64,000 nucleotides of DNA from an uncultured Gammaproteobacteria bacterium (GCA_947259485.1 CAMYLU010000014.1:75825-139824), one strand, 5' to 3'. Numbered from the stretch's first letter, positions 37,615 to 46,917 are shown. Notes: generated by a model not told the origin, from the letters alone. A program made the numbers and translations.

Positions 37615-39600
37615 TTACAGGGATTTTATCAGAGTGCGCATGCTATTGAGTCTGCGGTCGGTATCGTCCTCGCGACCGTACTTGATACGGTTGTAGAGTT
37701 CGACGATGTCCGCGAGCTGTTCGCGTTGCGGAAAGCCCCGATCCGCCACCCGTTCGAGGAAAGCGCGGCTGTCTTCCGAGGGTCGTTTCTGTAATCCGTG
37801 CCTGGACAGTTTTTTCAGCAGGCGTTTATACAGGATCTCGTAGGCTTCCGGCCTTGGTGGACGTTCGCGAAAGCGCACGATAAGCCAGTAAAATCCGGTA
37901 ACGCCGAGTAGTAAAAAGACCAGCGCGAACACCATGTCCGACCAGTTTTCGATGCCGAGTTCAAGTTTGCTCAGAAAGTTCCGTTGCTTACGCTCATCAT
38001 AATTTATGACCCAGTCATTCCAGCTGTGTTGCAGGTTATCCCAGCCGTAGAGAAAGTTGCCAAAAAGCGGGTTACGGTTCTGGATACGAAAAACTGATTC
38101 GTCGTCGGACAGGGCGTTATCGAGACCCTGTTCAATCCGACTCGGCGATACCGCCGCGGTTGGATCGATACGCACCCAGCCCCTGTTTTCGAGCCAGACT
38201 TCGGTCCACGCGTGGGCATCGGACTGGCGCACGATAAGATAGTTACCGACATTGTTATACTCACCCCCCTGGTAGCCGGTGACAACGCGCGCGGGTATTC
38301 CGGCGGCGCGCATCAATAACGCGAAGCTGCCGGCATAATGCTCGCAAAAGCCACGCCGGGTTCCAAACAGGAACTCGTCAACCGCGTCATCGCCGAGGGC
38401 AGGGGGTTGTAGGGTATAAAAATATTCCTGCTCGCGATACATGGTCAGTACCGCATCGATGATATCTTCGTTGCGATCAAAACGTTGGGCCAGTGATTTA
38501 CCGAGTGAGATTGTTTCCGGATTGCGATTAGCCGGAAATTCGAGCGTGAGTGCCAGGTATTCCAGGGATTCGTTTTTGCCCACCTGGTAGGCCAGGCGCG
38601 ACTCCATCGAGTAGCGTGTTAAATCGTTGATTTTCTTGGTGCTGACCAGCTGGAAGTCCTCGGTCATCAGACTATCGGGAACCAGCTTGGTCGGCATGTC
38701 CAGTGCGAGTAACCAGTATTCACCATTGGGTTCCAGGGTCACCGTATATTTAATAGCGGGTTCGGTTACGGTGATGTTTAACCGGTTTTGCCCCTTTCTG
38801 CGCGCCCGATACCAGCGCGAGCCGTTGTAATTTGCCATTACCGGTCCGCGCCAGTAGAGCATGCTTTGAGACGGGACCTTGTCTTCGAAATCGACCCGGA
38901 AGGCAACTTCGTTGTTGCGAATCAGGTTGCTAATCTGACCGGGTGACATGTGATCACTAAGACCGGTTACTCCCCCGCGTTGTTCATTGGATATTCCCCA
39001 CAGCGGACCAGGTACACGCGGTACCAGTATGAAAAGGATTAGCATCAGCGGCACCGATAGTCCAACGAGACGCGCACTGGAGGTTAAAAGTTGCCTGAGG
39101 TCGATTCTGTCTTCACGCTGATTGATCGTAATCAGGGTCGCGGTTATGACGACCAGGGTTGCGAACATCAGGCACGCAGTGAAAATGCTTTGCGAAAACA
39201 GGAAGTGGGTGGCGATTAGAAAGTAGCACAGGAAAACCAGTATCAACAGGTCGCGGTGACGTCTGCTTTCGAGAAACTTGAACGAAGTCATGACCGCCAG
39301 CAGTGCCAGGCCCGCATCGCGTCCAACGATGGTCCAGTACTCGGCGAATACACCAATCCCGCCGAAAAGCACCAGTGGTATCAGTATCCACTTAGGCATT
39401 TCCCTGATCTTGTCGAGGTTTTGCAGGCAGCGCCAACCCACCGAAATCATAACTATTGCGCTTACCCAGAGAGGCAGGTTGGAAAAATGGGGGGTGATCG
39501 AAATCAGGAAACATAAGCAAACCGCAAAAATACTGGAGCGGCTCGCTATCTCGTCAGCGATGGATCGAATTGGCAGGTTATTATGGCTAGCCGTTTTCAA
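37615..39600 (-). CDS. TgpA-like transglutaminase with membrane domain
   Basis: This 661-residue inner-membrane protein has about seven helices in the first 200 residues (DUF3488 type). A periplasmic transglutaminase-like domain holds Cys in RRGFCEHYAGSFALLMRAAG, His in SDAHAWTEVWLENRG and Asp in RIDPTAAV. Another helix near 555-575 and a cytoplasmic DUF4129 tail follow. Pseudomonas TgpA is an essential periplasmic transglutaminase-fold protein. The gene overlaps the DUF58 gene upstream by 14 bp and closes the operon moxR-DUF58-tgpA. Confidence 0.92.
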   Translation of the reverse strand: MKTASHNNLPIRSIADEIASRSSIFAVCLCFLISITPHFSNLPLWVSAIVMISVGWRCLQNLDKIREMPKWILIPLVLFGGIGVFAEYWTIVGRDAGLALLAVMTSFKFLESRRHRDLLILVFLCYFLIATHFLFSQSIFTACLMFATLVVITATLITINQREDRIDLRQLLTSSARLVGLSVPLMLILFILVPRVPGPLWGISNEQRGGVTGLSDHMSPGQISNLIRNNEVAFRVDFEDKVPSQSMLYWRGPVMANYNGSRWYRARRKGQNRLNITVTEPAIKYTVTLEPNGEYWLLALDMPTKLVPDSLMTEDFQLVSTKKINDLTRYSMESRLAYQVGKNESLEYLALTLEFPANRNPETISLGKSLAQRFDRNEDIIDAVLTMYREQEYFYTLQPPALGDDAVDEFLFGTRRGFCEHYAGSFALLMRAAGIPARVVTGYQGGEYNNVGNYLIVRQSDAHAWTEVWLENRGWVRIDPTAAVSPSRIEQGLDNALSDDESVFRIQNRNPLFGNFLYGWDNLQHSWNDWVINYDERKQRNFLSKLELGIENWSDMVFALVFLLLGVTGFYWLIVRFRERPPRPEAYEILYKRLLKKLSRHGLQKRPSEDSRAFLERVADRGFPQREQLADIVELYNRIKYGREDDTDRRLNSMRTLIKSL

Positions 39601-40591
39601 GTTCGAGTTCCTGGTTGAAATCAGGCTGCCTGAAAACAGCTAAAGCCTGTAAACAGGCATGTTTGTGAGCATTGCCGTAATCCTGTGCAATGGTGGTGTC
39701 AGGAAGTCGCAATCCGTATTTTTGTTCCTCGTTTTCCGCGGCCAGAACCAGGCTCGCCATCAGGCTCAGCTTATCTTCGAGCGAGCCTTCGATCAGTGCG
39801 TCCCAGTCGATCCATAAGGAGGGCCTGGCCTGCCCCTGGAAGGTCTTGGTCAACAATCCCTTACCCTGGGCATAGGCTTTCCACGAAATATGGCGTAACG
39901 ATTCTCCTTCACGGTGCTCGCGCAGGCCCGCGAAATCATCCCCTTCGATAGTGCTGGTCGAAGTTTGACCATCGTATTGTTCGACCATGCTCTGTTGCAG
40001 CCGGGCATTTGCGGCTGGCCGCGGGTAGACCAGGACAGGTAGATCGAATTTAAGCCAGCCCCAGGCGTGGAACAGGCCGGTTGGATAGCGGGTAAACACC
40101 GTAATCCCCATCGGTCTGAACTGCCCACGGCGGACCGTGGGAATTTTCATCTTTGCCTCGGTGTTGCCCTCGGGATCGAGTTTCACATAAACCGGTGCCT
40201 GGTCAGCGTACTGCAGACCAATGGCGTAACGCGTCGAGTTATTGGCATGGCTGATGTCGAATTTAAATTCGCAGTACTCACCGCAGAAGACAGGCCGTGG
40301 AATCTGCAGGCTGACGTTTATGCCGAGCAGGTTTTTGTGCGTGTGCCATAGACTGATGATGCCGAGCGAGATCAGCATGAAGGTGAGCACAAATGCCATG
40401 CTGTTCTGATAGTTGATTGCTGCAAAAAACAGGAACAACAGCATTATTGCGAACAGGTAGCCGAACCGGGTGGGCAGAATGTAAAGACGCCGGTTATGCA
40501 GAAAAATAGCATCCGGACTCGGAGGGTTATGGGTATCGAACCAGTTGTCGAAGTATCGACGTACGGGACCCGGCAGACTGACCGAAAACAT
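39587..40591 (-). CDS. DUF58 protein (TgpA operon)
   Basis: This 334-residue protein has two membrane helices (about 38-75). A DUF58 domain has the core GDDFAGLREHREGESLRHISW, then KAYAQGKGLLTKTF. DUF58 proteins are partners of MoxR ATPases and often contain a vWA-like fold, which is truncated here. Expected partners are the MoxR ATPase 5 bp upstream and the transglutaminase overlapping it downstream. The molecular role is unknown. Confidence 0.87.
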   Translation of the reverse strand: MFSVSLPGPVRRYFDNWFDTHNPPSPDAIFLHNRRLYILPTRFGYLFAIMLLFLFFAAINYQNSMAFVLTFMLISLGIISLWHTHKNLLGINVSLQIPRPVFCGEYCEFKFDISHANNSTRYAIGLQYADQAPVYVKLDPEGNTEAKMKIPTVRRGQFRPMGITVFTRYPTGLFHAWGWLKFDLPVLVYPRPAANARLQQSMVEQYDGQTSTSTIEGDDFAGLREHREGESLRHISWKAYAQGKGLLTKTFQGQARPSLWIDWDALIEGSLEDKLSLMASLVLAAENEEQKYGLRLPDTTIAQDYGNAHKHACLQALAVFRQPDFNQELELENG

Positions 40592-40596
40592 AGGAT

Positions 40597-41544
40597 TTAG
40601 GGAATCGGAATTTGATCGATTATATCATTGACCAGGTCACTGGTCGGACGGCTGTGTTGCTCCGAGGGATTTAAGCGATGATCTGCTATCGCGCCGAACA
40701 CGGATTGCACATCGCCCGGTTCCGCATGACTGCGACCGTGCATCAATGCCCAGGCTTTACTGGCCTGGATCACGGCGAGCCCGGCACGTGGTGAGATGCC
40801 GTAGACGAACAGGCCGGGATTACGGGTCGCCTGGATTAAATGTTGCACATAATTTAACAGTGGCTCAGAGCAGTGAATGTGGTCAACAGCTGACTGAATA
40901 GCGATAAAACGCTCGAGGCTGATCTCGGGCGGCATCCGGTGCACTAATTCTCGAGGATTGCCTCCCGACAATAATGCGCGCTCGGCTTCCTGGTCCGGGT
41001 AGCCGAGAGAAATTTTCATCATGAATCGATCCAGCTGTGATTCGGGCAGCGGGAAGGTTCCCGATTGATCAAGCGGGTTCTGGGTGCCGATAACAAAAAA
41101 GGGTTCATCCAGCTTATGCGTTGCTCCTTCAACCGTAATCTGCTTTTCTTCCATGGCTTCGAGCAGGGCGCTCTGGGTCTTCGGCGTGGCCCGGTTAATC
41201 TCATCGGCCAGGATGAAATTTGAAAATACGGGGCCAGGGTGAAATTTGAAAACCTGGTCTCTCGGATCGAAAATCGAAACCCCCAGTATATCGGCCGGCA
41301 GTAAATCACTGGTGAACTGAATGCGATTGAAATTGAGTCCGAATACCTGTGCTATTGTTTGCGACAGCGTGGTTTTACCGACGCCGGGCAAATCTTCGAT
41401 AAGGCAGTGGCCACGGGCTATAAGGCAGCATACTGCAAGTTCGATCTGGGTCGATTTGCCCAGGATGATGGTTTCGATTGCCGCGACCGCCTGGCGAATA
41501 TCGGCCTGAAAATCTGCAATTGAATTGTCCGTCGTATCCAGCAT
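40597..41544 (-). CDS. MoxR-family AAA+ ATPase (TgpA operon)
   Basis: This AAA+ chaperone-like ATPase of the MoxR group has 315 residues. Walker A is EDLPGVGKTTLSQTIAQVFG, Walker B is ILADEINRATPKTQSALLEA, sensor 1 is VIGTQNPLDQSG, and the ISPRAG sensor 2 segment lies near 255. MoxR proteins assemble or activate metalloenzymes and extracellular complexes. I chose the ATG at 41544 (AAGAGA 8 bp upstream) over ATGs at 41559 and 41571. It opens the operon with DUF58 and tgpA. Confidence 0.93.
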   Translation of the reverse strand: MLDTTDNSIADFQADIRQAVAAIETIILGKSTQIELAVCCLIARGHCLIEDLPGVGKTTLSQTIAQVFGLNFNRIQFTSDLLPADILGVSIFDPRDQVFKFHPGPVFSNFILADEINRATPKTQSALLEAMEEKQITVEGATHKLDEPFFVIGTQNPLDQSGTFPLPESQLDRFMMKISLGYPDQEAERALLSGGNPRELVHRMPPEISLERFIAIQSAVDHIHCSEPLLNYVQHLIQATRNPGLFVYGISPRAGLAVIQASKAWALMHGRSHAEPGDVQSVFGAIADHRLNPSEQHSRPTSDLVNDIIDQIPIP

Positions 41545-41651
41545 TCGGTGTCTCTTCATTTGTGCGCGCATAGTTATCGACCAAGTTTAGCCGAAATTGT
41601 TAAATTGTTCCGCGAAATAAGACACCTGGCCGTTCGCACTTTTACTGCCAG

Positions 41652-42884
41652 CTAGACGGTTTTCCGGTGACCATAGGGTTTCCAGGCGGGAGAAATCACG
41701 TCGGGCATGGTTGAACGACCGAGTAATCGGGCCGACGCCAGCGTCATAGCGCCATAGCGCTGGTTGACCTGGTCCATCGCCAGGTGAGCGCGTTGCCTGA
41801 GTGGATGCTTGCGTTGGAACAGATCCGCCTGGCAGGGTGCTTTCGGGTCCAGTGCGACAATGCGGATTTGCCAGATACCCTGGCCTCTCCAGTGATTCTG
41901 CAGCCAATGATTGCCGAGTCGGTAAATGACCATTTCATCGTCGCTGGGCAATAATGACCGGACGGTGGTCTTGAGCCAGCCGCGGTAGAGGCGCAACCCG
42001 AACAGGAATTTCTGCGCCACCAGTTTGTTGCTGCGAAGTCGCTCGGCAAGCTTGTGGGCCATGTGCATCATAAACACGCGTATCGTTTCCGCATCGCGCG
42101 TGTCTGGCGGTAAAACCTTACCATGTCCGATCGATTGGGCATGCGGAATACTGGTCTTAACCGGTTCGGGATCGAGTCCCTGTGCCATCAACCAGATACG
42201 CCTGCCGGGATTGCCGAAGCGTTTGCCGAGCACGCTGATGGGTAATTTTTGCAGGTCCGCGCAGCAGTGCACACCGTAATCGGCCAGCATGCCGGCTACG
42301 CCCGAGTTTATCCCGCACAATTCGATCAACGGGGTACTGGCGAGGCGCTCCCTCGCCTGCCAGGGTGGGATGATTGTCAATCCATCCGGCTTCTGTTGAC
42401 TGGCAGCAAATTTGGCGGTGGTTTTGTCGCCGCTGACACCGACTGAACAGAGCACCCCCGAATTCTCGTAGACAGAGTGTTTTACCCGATTTGCGATTTC
42501 GCGCGGAGATCCCCACAGTTGCTGGCAGCGGGTGACATCGAGAAAAGCCTCGTCGACCGAAAAAATTTCGATATCCGGGGTGAAGCCTGCCAGGGCGTGC
42601 ATGATATTGGCGGATACCTGGGCGTAGCGTTGCGGGCGACTCGCAACCTGGATCAGCTGCGGACAAAGTCGTCGAGCCTGCTTGATATGCATTCCGGTTT
42701 TGACTCCGCAGGCACGGGCCTCGTAGGAGCAGGTAATGATACAGGTACCTATGCCGCCATTGGTCAATGCGACCGGTTTGGCGCGCCACTCGGGATGATC
42801 AACCTGTTCAACCGATGCAAAGAAGGCATTCATGTCTGCCAGCAGAATTACCCGTGGCCAGTTGCCGCTGCTTTCAGTTTTCAA
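41652..42884 (-). CDS. Y-family DNA polymerase (UmuC/DinB-like)
   Basis: This is a translesion polymerase of 410 residues. The catalytic acidic residues are kept: LLADMNAFFASVEQ (first Asp, about residue 17) and IFSVDEAFLDV (Asp-Glu, about 107-108). The YEARACGVKTGM finger segment and helix-hairpin-helix region (ADLQKLPISVLGKRFG) are present. It starts inside the end of the UmuD-like gene (4-bp ATGA overlap), the classical umuDC arrangement. The tail lacks an obvious beta-clamp motif; QADLFQ at about 355 is the best candidate. Confidence 0.88.
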   Translation of the reverse strand: MKTESSGNWPRVILLADMNAFFASVEQVDHPEWRAKPVALTNGGIGTCIITCSYEARACGVKTGMHIKQARRLCPQLIQVASRPQRYAQVSANIMHALAGFTPDIEIFSVDEAFLDVTRCQQLWGSPREIANRVKHSVYENSGVLCSVGVSGDKTTAKFAASQQKPDGLTIIPPWQARERLASTPLIELCGINSGVAGMLADYGVHCCADLQKLPISVLGKRFGNPGRRIWLMAQGLDPEPVKTSIPHAQSIGHGKVLPPDTRDAETIRVFMMHMAHKLAERLRSNKLVAQKFLFGLRLYRGWLKTTVRSLLPSDDEMVIYRLGNHWLQNHWRGQGIWQIRIVALDPKAPCQADLFQRKHPLRQRAHLAMDQVNQRYGAMTLASARLLGRSTMPDVISPAWKPYGHRKTV

Positions 42885-43318
42885 CGGTATTGCCGGACCT
42901 GACCGATCACTTTTCCCTGGATGATGACGCGAGAATCGGCGAGGGTTAAATCGTCAATTTCGGGACTGTCGGCGAGGAGTTGAATCCGATTGCCGGAGCG
43001 GTAACGAATGCGTTTCAGGGTTACCTGTTCGTTGTCAATTAGTGCCACCACGATGTCACCGCTGCGGGCCTGTTGCTGGCTTTGTACGACCACGATATCG
43101 CCCCCGATGATTCCCGCCTCGCACATCGAATCATCACTGACCTGCAATGCGTAGCGCCCGGGTGCTGTCAGCAGGCTTAAAAGTTCGCTGCGCTGCCGGT
43201 CTTCTATCGCTTCAAGTGGTATGCCAGCTGTGACCCGTCCCAGTTCCTCGAGATCCTCAAACAGGGGAGGCAGTGGTTTTATAGGTCTGAATTTAGCGGA
43301 TAGCGTGATATCGTTCAT
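42881..43318 (-). CDS. UmuD-like LexA-type S24 peptidase
   Basis: This 145-residue self-cleaving accessory factor for the Y-family polymerase has no DNA-binding domain, which separates it from LexA. The likely autocleavage site is Ala31-Gly32 in RVTAGIP, with the catalytic dyad Ser64 (VSDDSMCEAG) and Lys102 (QVTLKRI). ATG 43318 is preceded by an AGGA-type ribosome site; a longer frame to 43369 exists but runs through the putative operator. A GTTC-N7-GTTC box lies 31 bp upstream. Confidence 0.88.
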   Translation of the reverse strand: MNDITLSAKFRPIKPLPPLFEDLEELGRVTAGIPLEAIEDRQRSELLSLLTAPGRYALQVSDDSMCEAGIIGGDIVVVQSQQQARSGDIVVALIDNEQVTLKRIRYRSGNRIQLLADSPEIDDLTLADSRVIIQGKVIGQVRQYR

Positions 43319-43348
43319 GGAAAGGTCCTGGTTGGTGAATACTATAGA

Positions 43349-43363
43349 GAACAAAATGAGAAC
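43349..43363 (-). promoter_or_regulatory. Candidate SOS operator, GTTC-N7-GTTC
   Basis: On the minus strand the sequence is GTTC-TCATTTT-GTTC, a direct repeat with exactly 7 bp between half-sites, 31 bp upstream of the UmuD-like start. This is the LexA box known from Alphaproteobacteria, not the CTGT-N8-ACAG box of enteric LexA, which I do not find here. Confidence 0.5.
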
Positions 43364-43490
43364 TTTCAAGTGAGATTAGAAATTCATCTGGATTGGAAAA
43401 GGCAATTGCAAAAAATAGGGGTTTGTCTACTCTTGCACGATTATTTCAATAATAAATACGCAAATTCTGGACGGCTGCATAATTAAACTA

Positions 43491-44615
43491 ATGGATAAGA
43501 AAGCCTCGATACTCTGCGTCGATGATGAACCGGTCAACCTGGTCATCATGGAAGAGTTGTTGCGAGACAATTACGCGCTTAATACCGTGAAGTCGGGTGA
43601 GGGTTGCCTTGAACAGGTCGGCCTGCAAAAACCCGATTTGATCCTGCTCGATGTCAACATGCCGAAAATGGATGGTCTCGAAACCTGTGAACGTTTGAAG
43701 ACTGATACCGATACGGCAGAGATCCCGATCATATTCATTTCTGCACTTGCGTCGCACGAAGAACTGATGGCTGGCTACGAGGCTGGCGGTGACGACTATA
43801 TAACCAAACCTTTCAGCGAAGACATTTTGCAAAAGAAGGTACAGATAGTCCTCGCGAGTCAGCAACGAAAACGGGAGCTGGAGCAGATTTCCGACAGGGC
43901 CGTCGAGGCATTGAAGGACAATTTGACCAATACCGAGATGCTTGGAATGGTGGTCCAGTTCCTGCATCGCTGCCAGCGGATCGACGATGTTGACGAGCTG
44001 GTTAACAATGTGTTCGATTGCTTACGAGAATTCGAACTTGAAAGCAGCTTGCTGATTCAGGCTGAGCCTGAAAACCGGGTGTGGTTTAGTGATGGCATCG
44101 ATCGACCGATGGAAAGCCAGATCCTCGAGAGTCTGCGCGGTCAGGATCGAGTGTTAAGTTTTGGTACCCGGCTTGCGATAAATTCGGATCACGTGACGCT
44201 GCTGGTTCGAAAACTGCCGAGTGGCCAGCAAGAAATCGAAAACCTGCGACAGCAATTGGTCATTATGATCGAGGGCCTGGATACGAGGTTGCATGCTATG
44301 CAGGCGGAGAGGCTGTTCGATTCCCGGCGCGAGCTGCTGGCCCGGGTGCTCGAATCGACCCGCGTTAAACTCCGCGAAATCGACGAACAGCATAAGCGAC
44401 AAACCCAGGTAGCAAGCGAAATCCTGACCGGGATGGGTAAGGAATTAGAAACTTCGATTCAGCGGATGGATTTGACCGTACAGCAGCAAAAGGCCCTGCT
44501 GAAAATTATCGATTCCTGCGTATCGAAAATTAAATCTGCATACGATGGGGACTGTAAGCTGGATGAGCAGTTCGATGTTATCATCGAAGATGTTTCAAGT
44601 TTGCTGGGTAAATAG
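43491..44615 (+). CDS. Response regulator with C-terminal helical/GAF-like region
   Basis: The protein has 374 residues. The N-terminal receiver domain holds VDDEP (acidic pocket Asp11-Asp12), phosphoacceptor Asp54 (LILLDVNMPKMDG), ISALAS and TKPF Lys. After residue 130 comes a region of about 130 residues that could be a degenerate GAF domain (VVQFLHRCQRIDDVDELVNN and a beta-rich stretch). A coiled coil follows (EIENLRQQLVIMIEGLDTRL to LREIDEQHKRQTQ). No DNA-binding, GGDEF or EAL domain is seen. No histidine kinase is adjacent. Output is unknown. Confidence 0.82.
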   Translation: MDKKASILCVDDEPVNLVIMEELLRDNYALNTVKSGEGCLEQVGLQKPDLILLDVNMPKMDGLETCERLKTDTDTAEIPIIFISALASHEELMAGYEAGGDDYITKPFSEDILQKKVQIVLASQQRKRELEQISDRAVEALKDNLTNTEMLGMVVQFLHRCQRIDDVDELVNNVFDCLREFELESSLLIQAEPENRVWFSDGIDRPMESQILESLRGQDRVLSFGTRLAINSDHVTLLVRKLPSGQQEIENLRQQLVIMIEGLDTRLHAMQAERLFDSRRELLARVLESTRVKLREIDEQHKRQTQVASEILTGMGKELETSIQRMDLTVQQQKALLKIIDSCVSKIKSAYDGDCKLDEQFDVIIEDVSSLLGK

Positions 44616-44657
44616 GGACAAAGGAGGGGGTAGAGGTCGGGGATCGGGGGACGTTTC

Positions 44658-44725
44658 TATTGTTACAATAATACACGGAACAGGAAAAATAGATGCGTCC
44701 CCATTTCCCCGGGCTGATGTATAAT
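44658..44725 (+). promoter_or_regulatory. Palindrome and -10 element upstream of the thiolase
   Basis: TATTGT-T-ACAATA (44658-44670) is a perfect 13-bp palindrome 86 bp before the thiolase ATG. TATAAT lies at 44720-44725. The palindrome is a plausible operator; no regulator is next to it. Confidence 0.4.
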
Positions 44726-44756
44726 TCCGCGATTTTCGCTTTCGGCATTCGACAAA

Positions 44757-45941
44757 ATGAAAGATGCAGTCATCGTATCAACCGCGCGTAGCCCGATCGG
44801 CGTAGCGTTCAAAGGCACACTCAACAATATAAAATCACCGACTCTAACGGCACACGCCATTCGTCACGCGGTCGAGCGGTCCGGTGTTGGCGGCGACGAA
44901 ATTGACGATGTCATCATAGGTGCGGTGTTGACGGCGGGAACTGCAGGAATGAACATCGGACGCCTGGCCTCCCTCGGCGCAGGTTTGCCGAATACGGTGT
45001 CGGGACAGACGATTGACCGGCAATGTTCATCGGGCTTGATGGCAATCGCAACTGCGGCCAAGCAGATTATTGTCGATGGCATGGATATCGTTGTTGCCGG
45101 CGGGCAGGATAATATTTCGGCAGTACAAAACCAGTATTTCCCCTGGGTTGCCGATCAGGCCGATGCGAATGTCGTGATGCATGCCGAGCATGCCTACATG
45201 CCGATGCTGCTAACCGCCGAGCACGTGGTTAAACAGTACGGCATTACCCGCGATGCACAGGATGAGTATGCACTGCAATCGCAGATACGCACCGCGGCCG
45301 GGCAACAGGCAGGTGCCTTCGATGACGAAATCGTGCCGATTTCTGCCACGCGCGCGATCAAGGACAAGGAAAGCGGCGAAATCAGCTACAGCGATGCAGT
45401 CCTGGAGAAGGATGAAGGTAACCGCCCGCAAACGACGCTCGAAGGTCTCGCTGGGCTGAATCCCGTGGTGGAAGGTGGCACCGTTACCGCGGGCAATGCA
45501 AGTCAGCTATCGGACGGCGCGTCTGCCTGTGTTTTGATGGAAGCTTCGCTCGCCGAAAAACGCGGCCTGGAGCCGCTGGGTATCTATCGCGGTATGGCCG
45601 TCGCCGGCAATGCGCCCGAGGAAATGGGTATTGGTCCGATTTATGCAATCCCCAAGCTGTTGCAGAAAAATGGTCTCGGCATCGACGACATAGACCTGTG
45701 GGAAATCAACGAAGCCTTCGCCTGCCAGGCCCTGTATTGCCGAGATTATCTCGGGCTCGATAATGATAAATTCAACGTCAATGGCGGCTCGATATCGATC
45801 GGACACCCCTATGGCATGACCGGTGCCAGGCTGACGGGTCATATTCTGATCGAAGGTAAGCGGCGCGGTGCGAAATACGTGGTGGTTTCCATGTGCGTGG
45901 GCGGTGGAATGGGTGCAGCTGGATTGTTCGAGGTCGCGTGA
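44757..45941 (+). CDS. Acetyl-CoA C-acyltransferase (thiolase)
   Basis: This thiolase (394 residues) cleaves or forms 3-ketoacyl-CoA. The acylated nucleophile Cys is in [19 protein letters not shown] (about 84-102). The general acid-base residues are His in [17 protein letters not shown] and Cys in [15 protein letters not shown] near the end. The gene is not paired with a fadB partner here. It is translationally coupled to a 33-codon gene, and next comes a convergent CaiD-like hydratase. Degradative and biosynthetic forms cannot be told apart from sequence. Confidence 0.93.
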   Translation: MKDAVIVSTARSPIGVAFKGTLNNIKSPTLTAHAIRHAVERSGVGGDEIDDVIIGAVLTAGTAGMNIGRLASLGAGLPNTVSGQTIDRQCSSGLMAIATAAKQIIVDGMDIVVAGGQDNISAVQNQYFPWVADQADANVVMHAEHAYMPMLLTAEHVVKQYGITRDAQDEYALQSQIRTAAGQQAGAFDDEIVPISATRAIKDKESGEISYSDAVLEKDEGNRPQTTLEGLAGLNPVVEGGTVTAGNASQLSDGASACVLMEASLAEKRGLEPLGIYRGMAVAGNAPEEMGIGPIYAIPKLLQKNGLGIDDIDLWEINEAFACQALYCRDYLGLDNDKFNVNGGSISIGHPYGMTGARLTGHILIEGKRRGAKYVVVSMCVGGGMGAAGLFEVA

Positions 45942-46042
45942 TGAAAACCAGAGACTTGCTGTTATATCATGGCCTGCCGTTGCTGGTCCTCGTGTTTTCT
46001 TTCATCTGGTTCGCGATTGTTGGCGATTACAAAGCAGTTTAA
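45941..46042 (+). CDS. Small membrane protein coupled to the thiolase
   Basis: This 33-codon reading frame starts ATG at the last base of the thiolase stop (TGATG) and ends TAA. It encodes a short basic start [11 protein letters not shown], one hydrophobic helix (PLLVLVFSFIWFAIVG) and a short tail DYKAV. The coupling and single helix make a real small membrane protein plausible. I recognise no family. Confidence 0.5.
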   Translation: MKTRDLLLYHGLPLLVLVFSFIWFAIVGDYKAV

Positions 46043-46066
46043 GAACTGTGCTGCGGCTATAAAAGT

Positions 46067-46873
46067 TCATTTGCCCTTCCAGACCGGGTCTCGTTTCTCG
46101 GCAAAAGCCCGCGGACCCTCCATGAAGTCTTCCGACATCAGCATTTTCTGGTAGATCGGTAAATCGCTATTACCCGGCTTGGTCGCGGCGAAAGCCTGTG
46201 GCATGGGCAGGTTATGTATCGCAGGTACGACCTCCTTTAACGCCTGCAGGGCGAGCGGTGCACCAGTCGCCACTTCTCGCGCCAGTTCCCGTGTGCATTC
46301 CATCAATTCATCGAGCGGACAAACACGACATGCCAGGCCCCACTGCCGGGCTTCCGCAGCACTCATGCGGCGCCCGGTGTAAAGCAGGTCCATGGCCACG
46401 TTGTAGGGAACGCGGCGAGGCAGGATCTGGATTGCGCCGACATCGGGCAGAAAGCCGCGCTGCATTTCGGGCAGGAAGAACTCGGCATGGTCTGCTGCAA
46501 CGATCATGTCGGTGGCAAGGGCGATTTCAAATCCGCCACCTGCCGCCATGCCGTTTATCGCCGAAATGACTGGCTTTTTCAGACCCCAGAACTCGCTGAT
46601 ACCGGCAAATCCACCGGGGCAGGTAAACGCACTATTGACCGCTTCCTCGTTATTGTCGATGGCGGCGATTTCCTTCAGGTCCCAGCCCGCGCAGAAGATC
46701 CGATCGCCGCTACCGGTGATGATGCCGACCCGCAGGTTGTCATCCTCCTGCAGCATCGAGAGAGCTTCAAAAATCGCATTTGAAACGCCCGGATTAATTG
46801 CGTTCGCGGGTGGTCGATCGATGGTGATTTCAACAATGCGATCGTAGGTTTCAACCCTTACTTCTGCGCTCAT
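46067..46873 (-). CDS. CaiD-like enoyl-CoA hydratase (carnitinyl-CoA dehydratase type)
   Basis: This crotonase-family protein has 268 residues from the ATG at 46873. It is closest by eye to CaiD, which interconverts L-carnitinyl-CoA and crotonobetainyl-CoA. Shared features are SGDRIFCAGWDLKEIAA, CPGGFAGISEFWGLKKPVIS, GGGFEIALATDMIVAAD, LPEMQRGFLPDVGA and the tail EGPRAFAEKRDPVWKGK. It is divergent from the ADP-forming acyl-CoA synthetase gene across a 78-bp promoter gap with a palindrome. That pairing supports a CoA-ester pathway, plausibly for carnitine or a related betaine. Confidence 0.83.
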   Translation of the reverse strand: MSAEVRVETYDRIVEITIDRPPANAINPGVSNAIFEALSMLQEDDNLRVGIITGSGDRIFCAGWDLKEIAAIDNNEEAVNSAFTCPGGFAGISEFWGLKKPVISAINGMAAGGGFEIALATDMIVAADHAEFFLPEMQRGFLPDVGAIQILPRRVPYNVAMDLLYTGRRMSAAEARQWGLACRVCPLDELMECTRELAREVATGAPLALQALKEVVPAIHNLPMPQAFAATKPGNSDLPIYQKMLMSEDFMEGPRAFAEKRDPVWKGK

Positions 46874-46899
46874 GACAACCCCCGAAAATTGTATGTGAA

Positions 46900-46917
46900 T
46901 GACACCAATATATGTCA
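46900..46917. promoter_or_regulatory. Inverted repeat TGACA-N8-TGTCA in the divergent promoter
   Basis: TGACA (46900-46904) and TGTCA (46913-46917) form a perfect inverted repeat centred in the gap between the divergent caiD-like and synthetase genes. GTGAAT and ATTCAC words flank it. Its position suits a shared operator. Confidence 0.5.
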
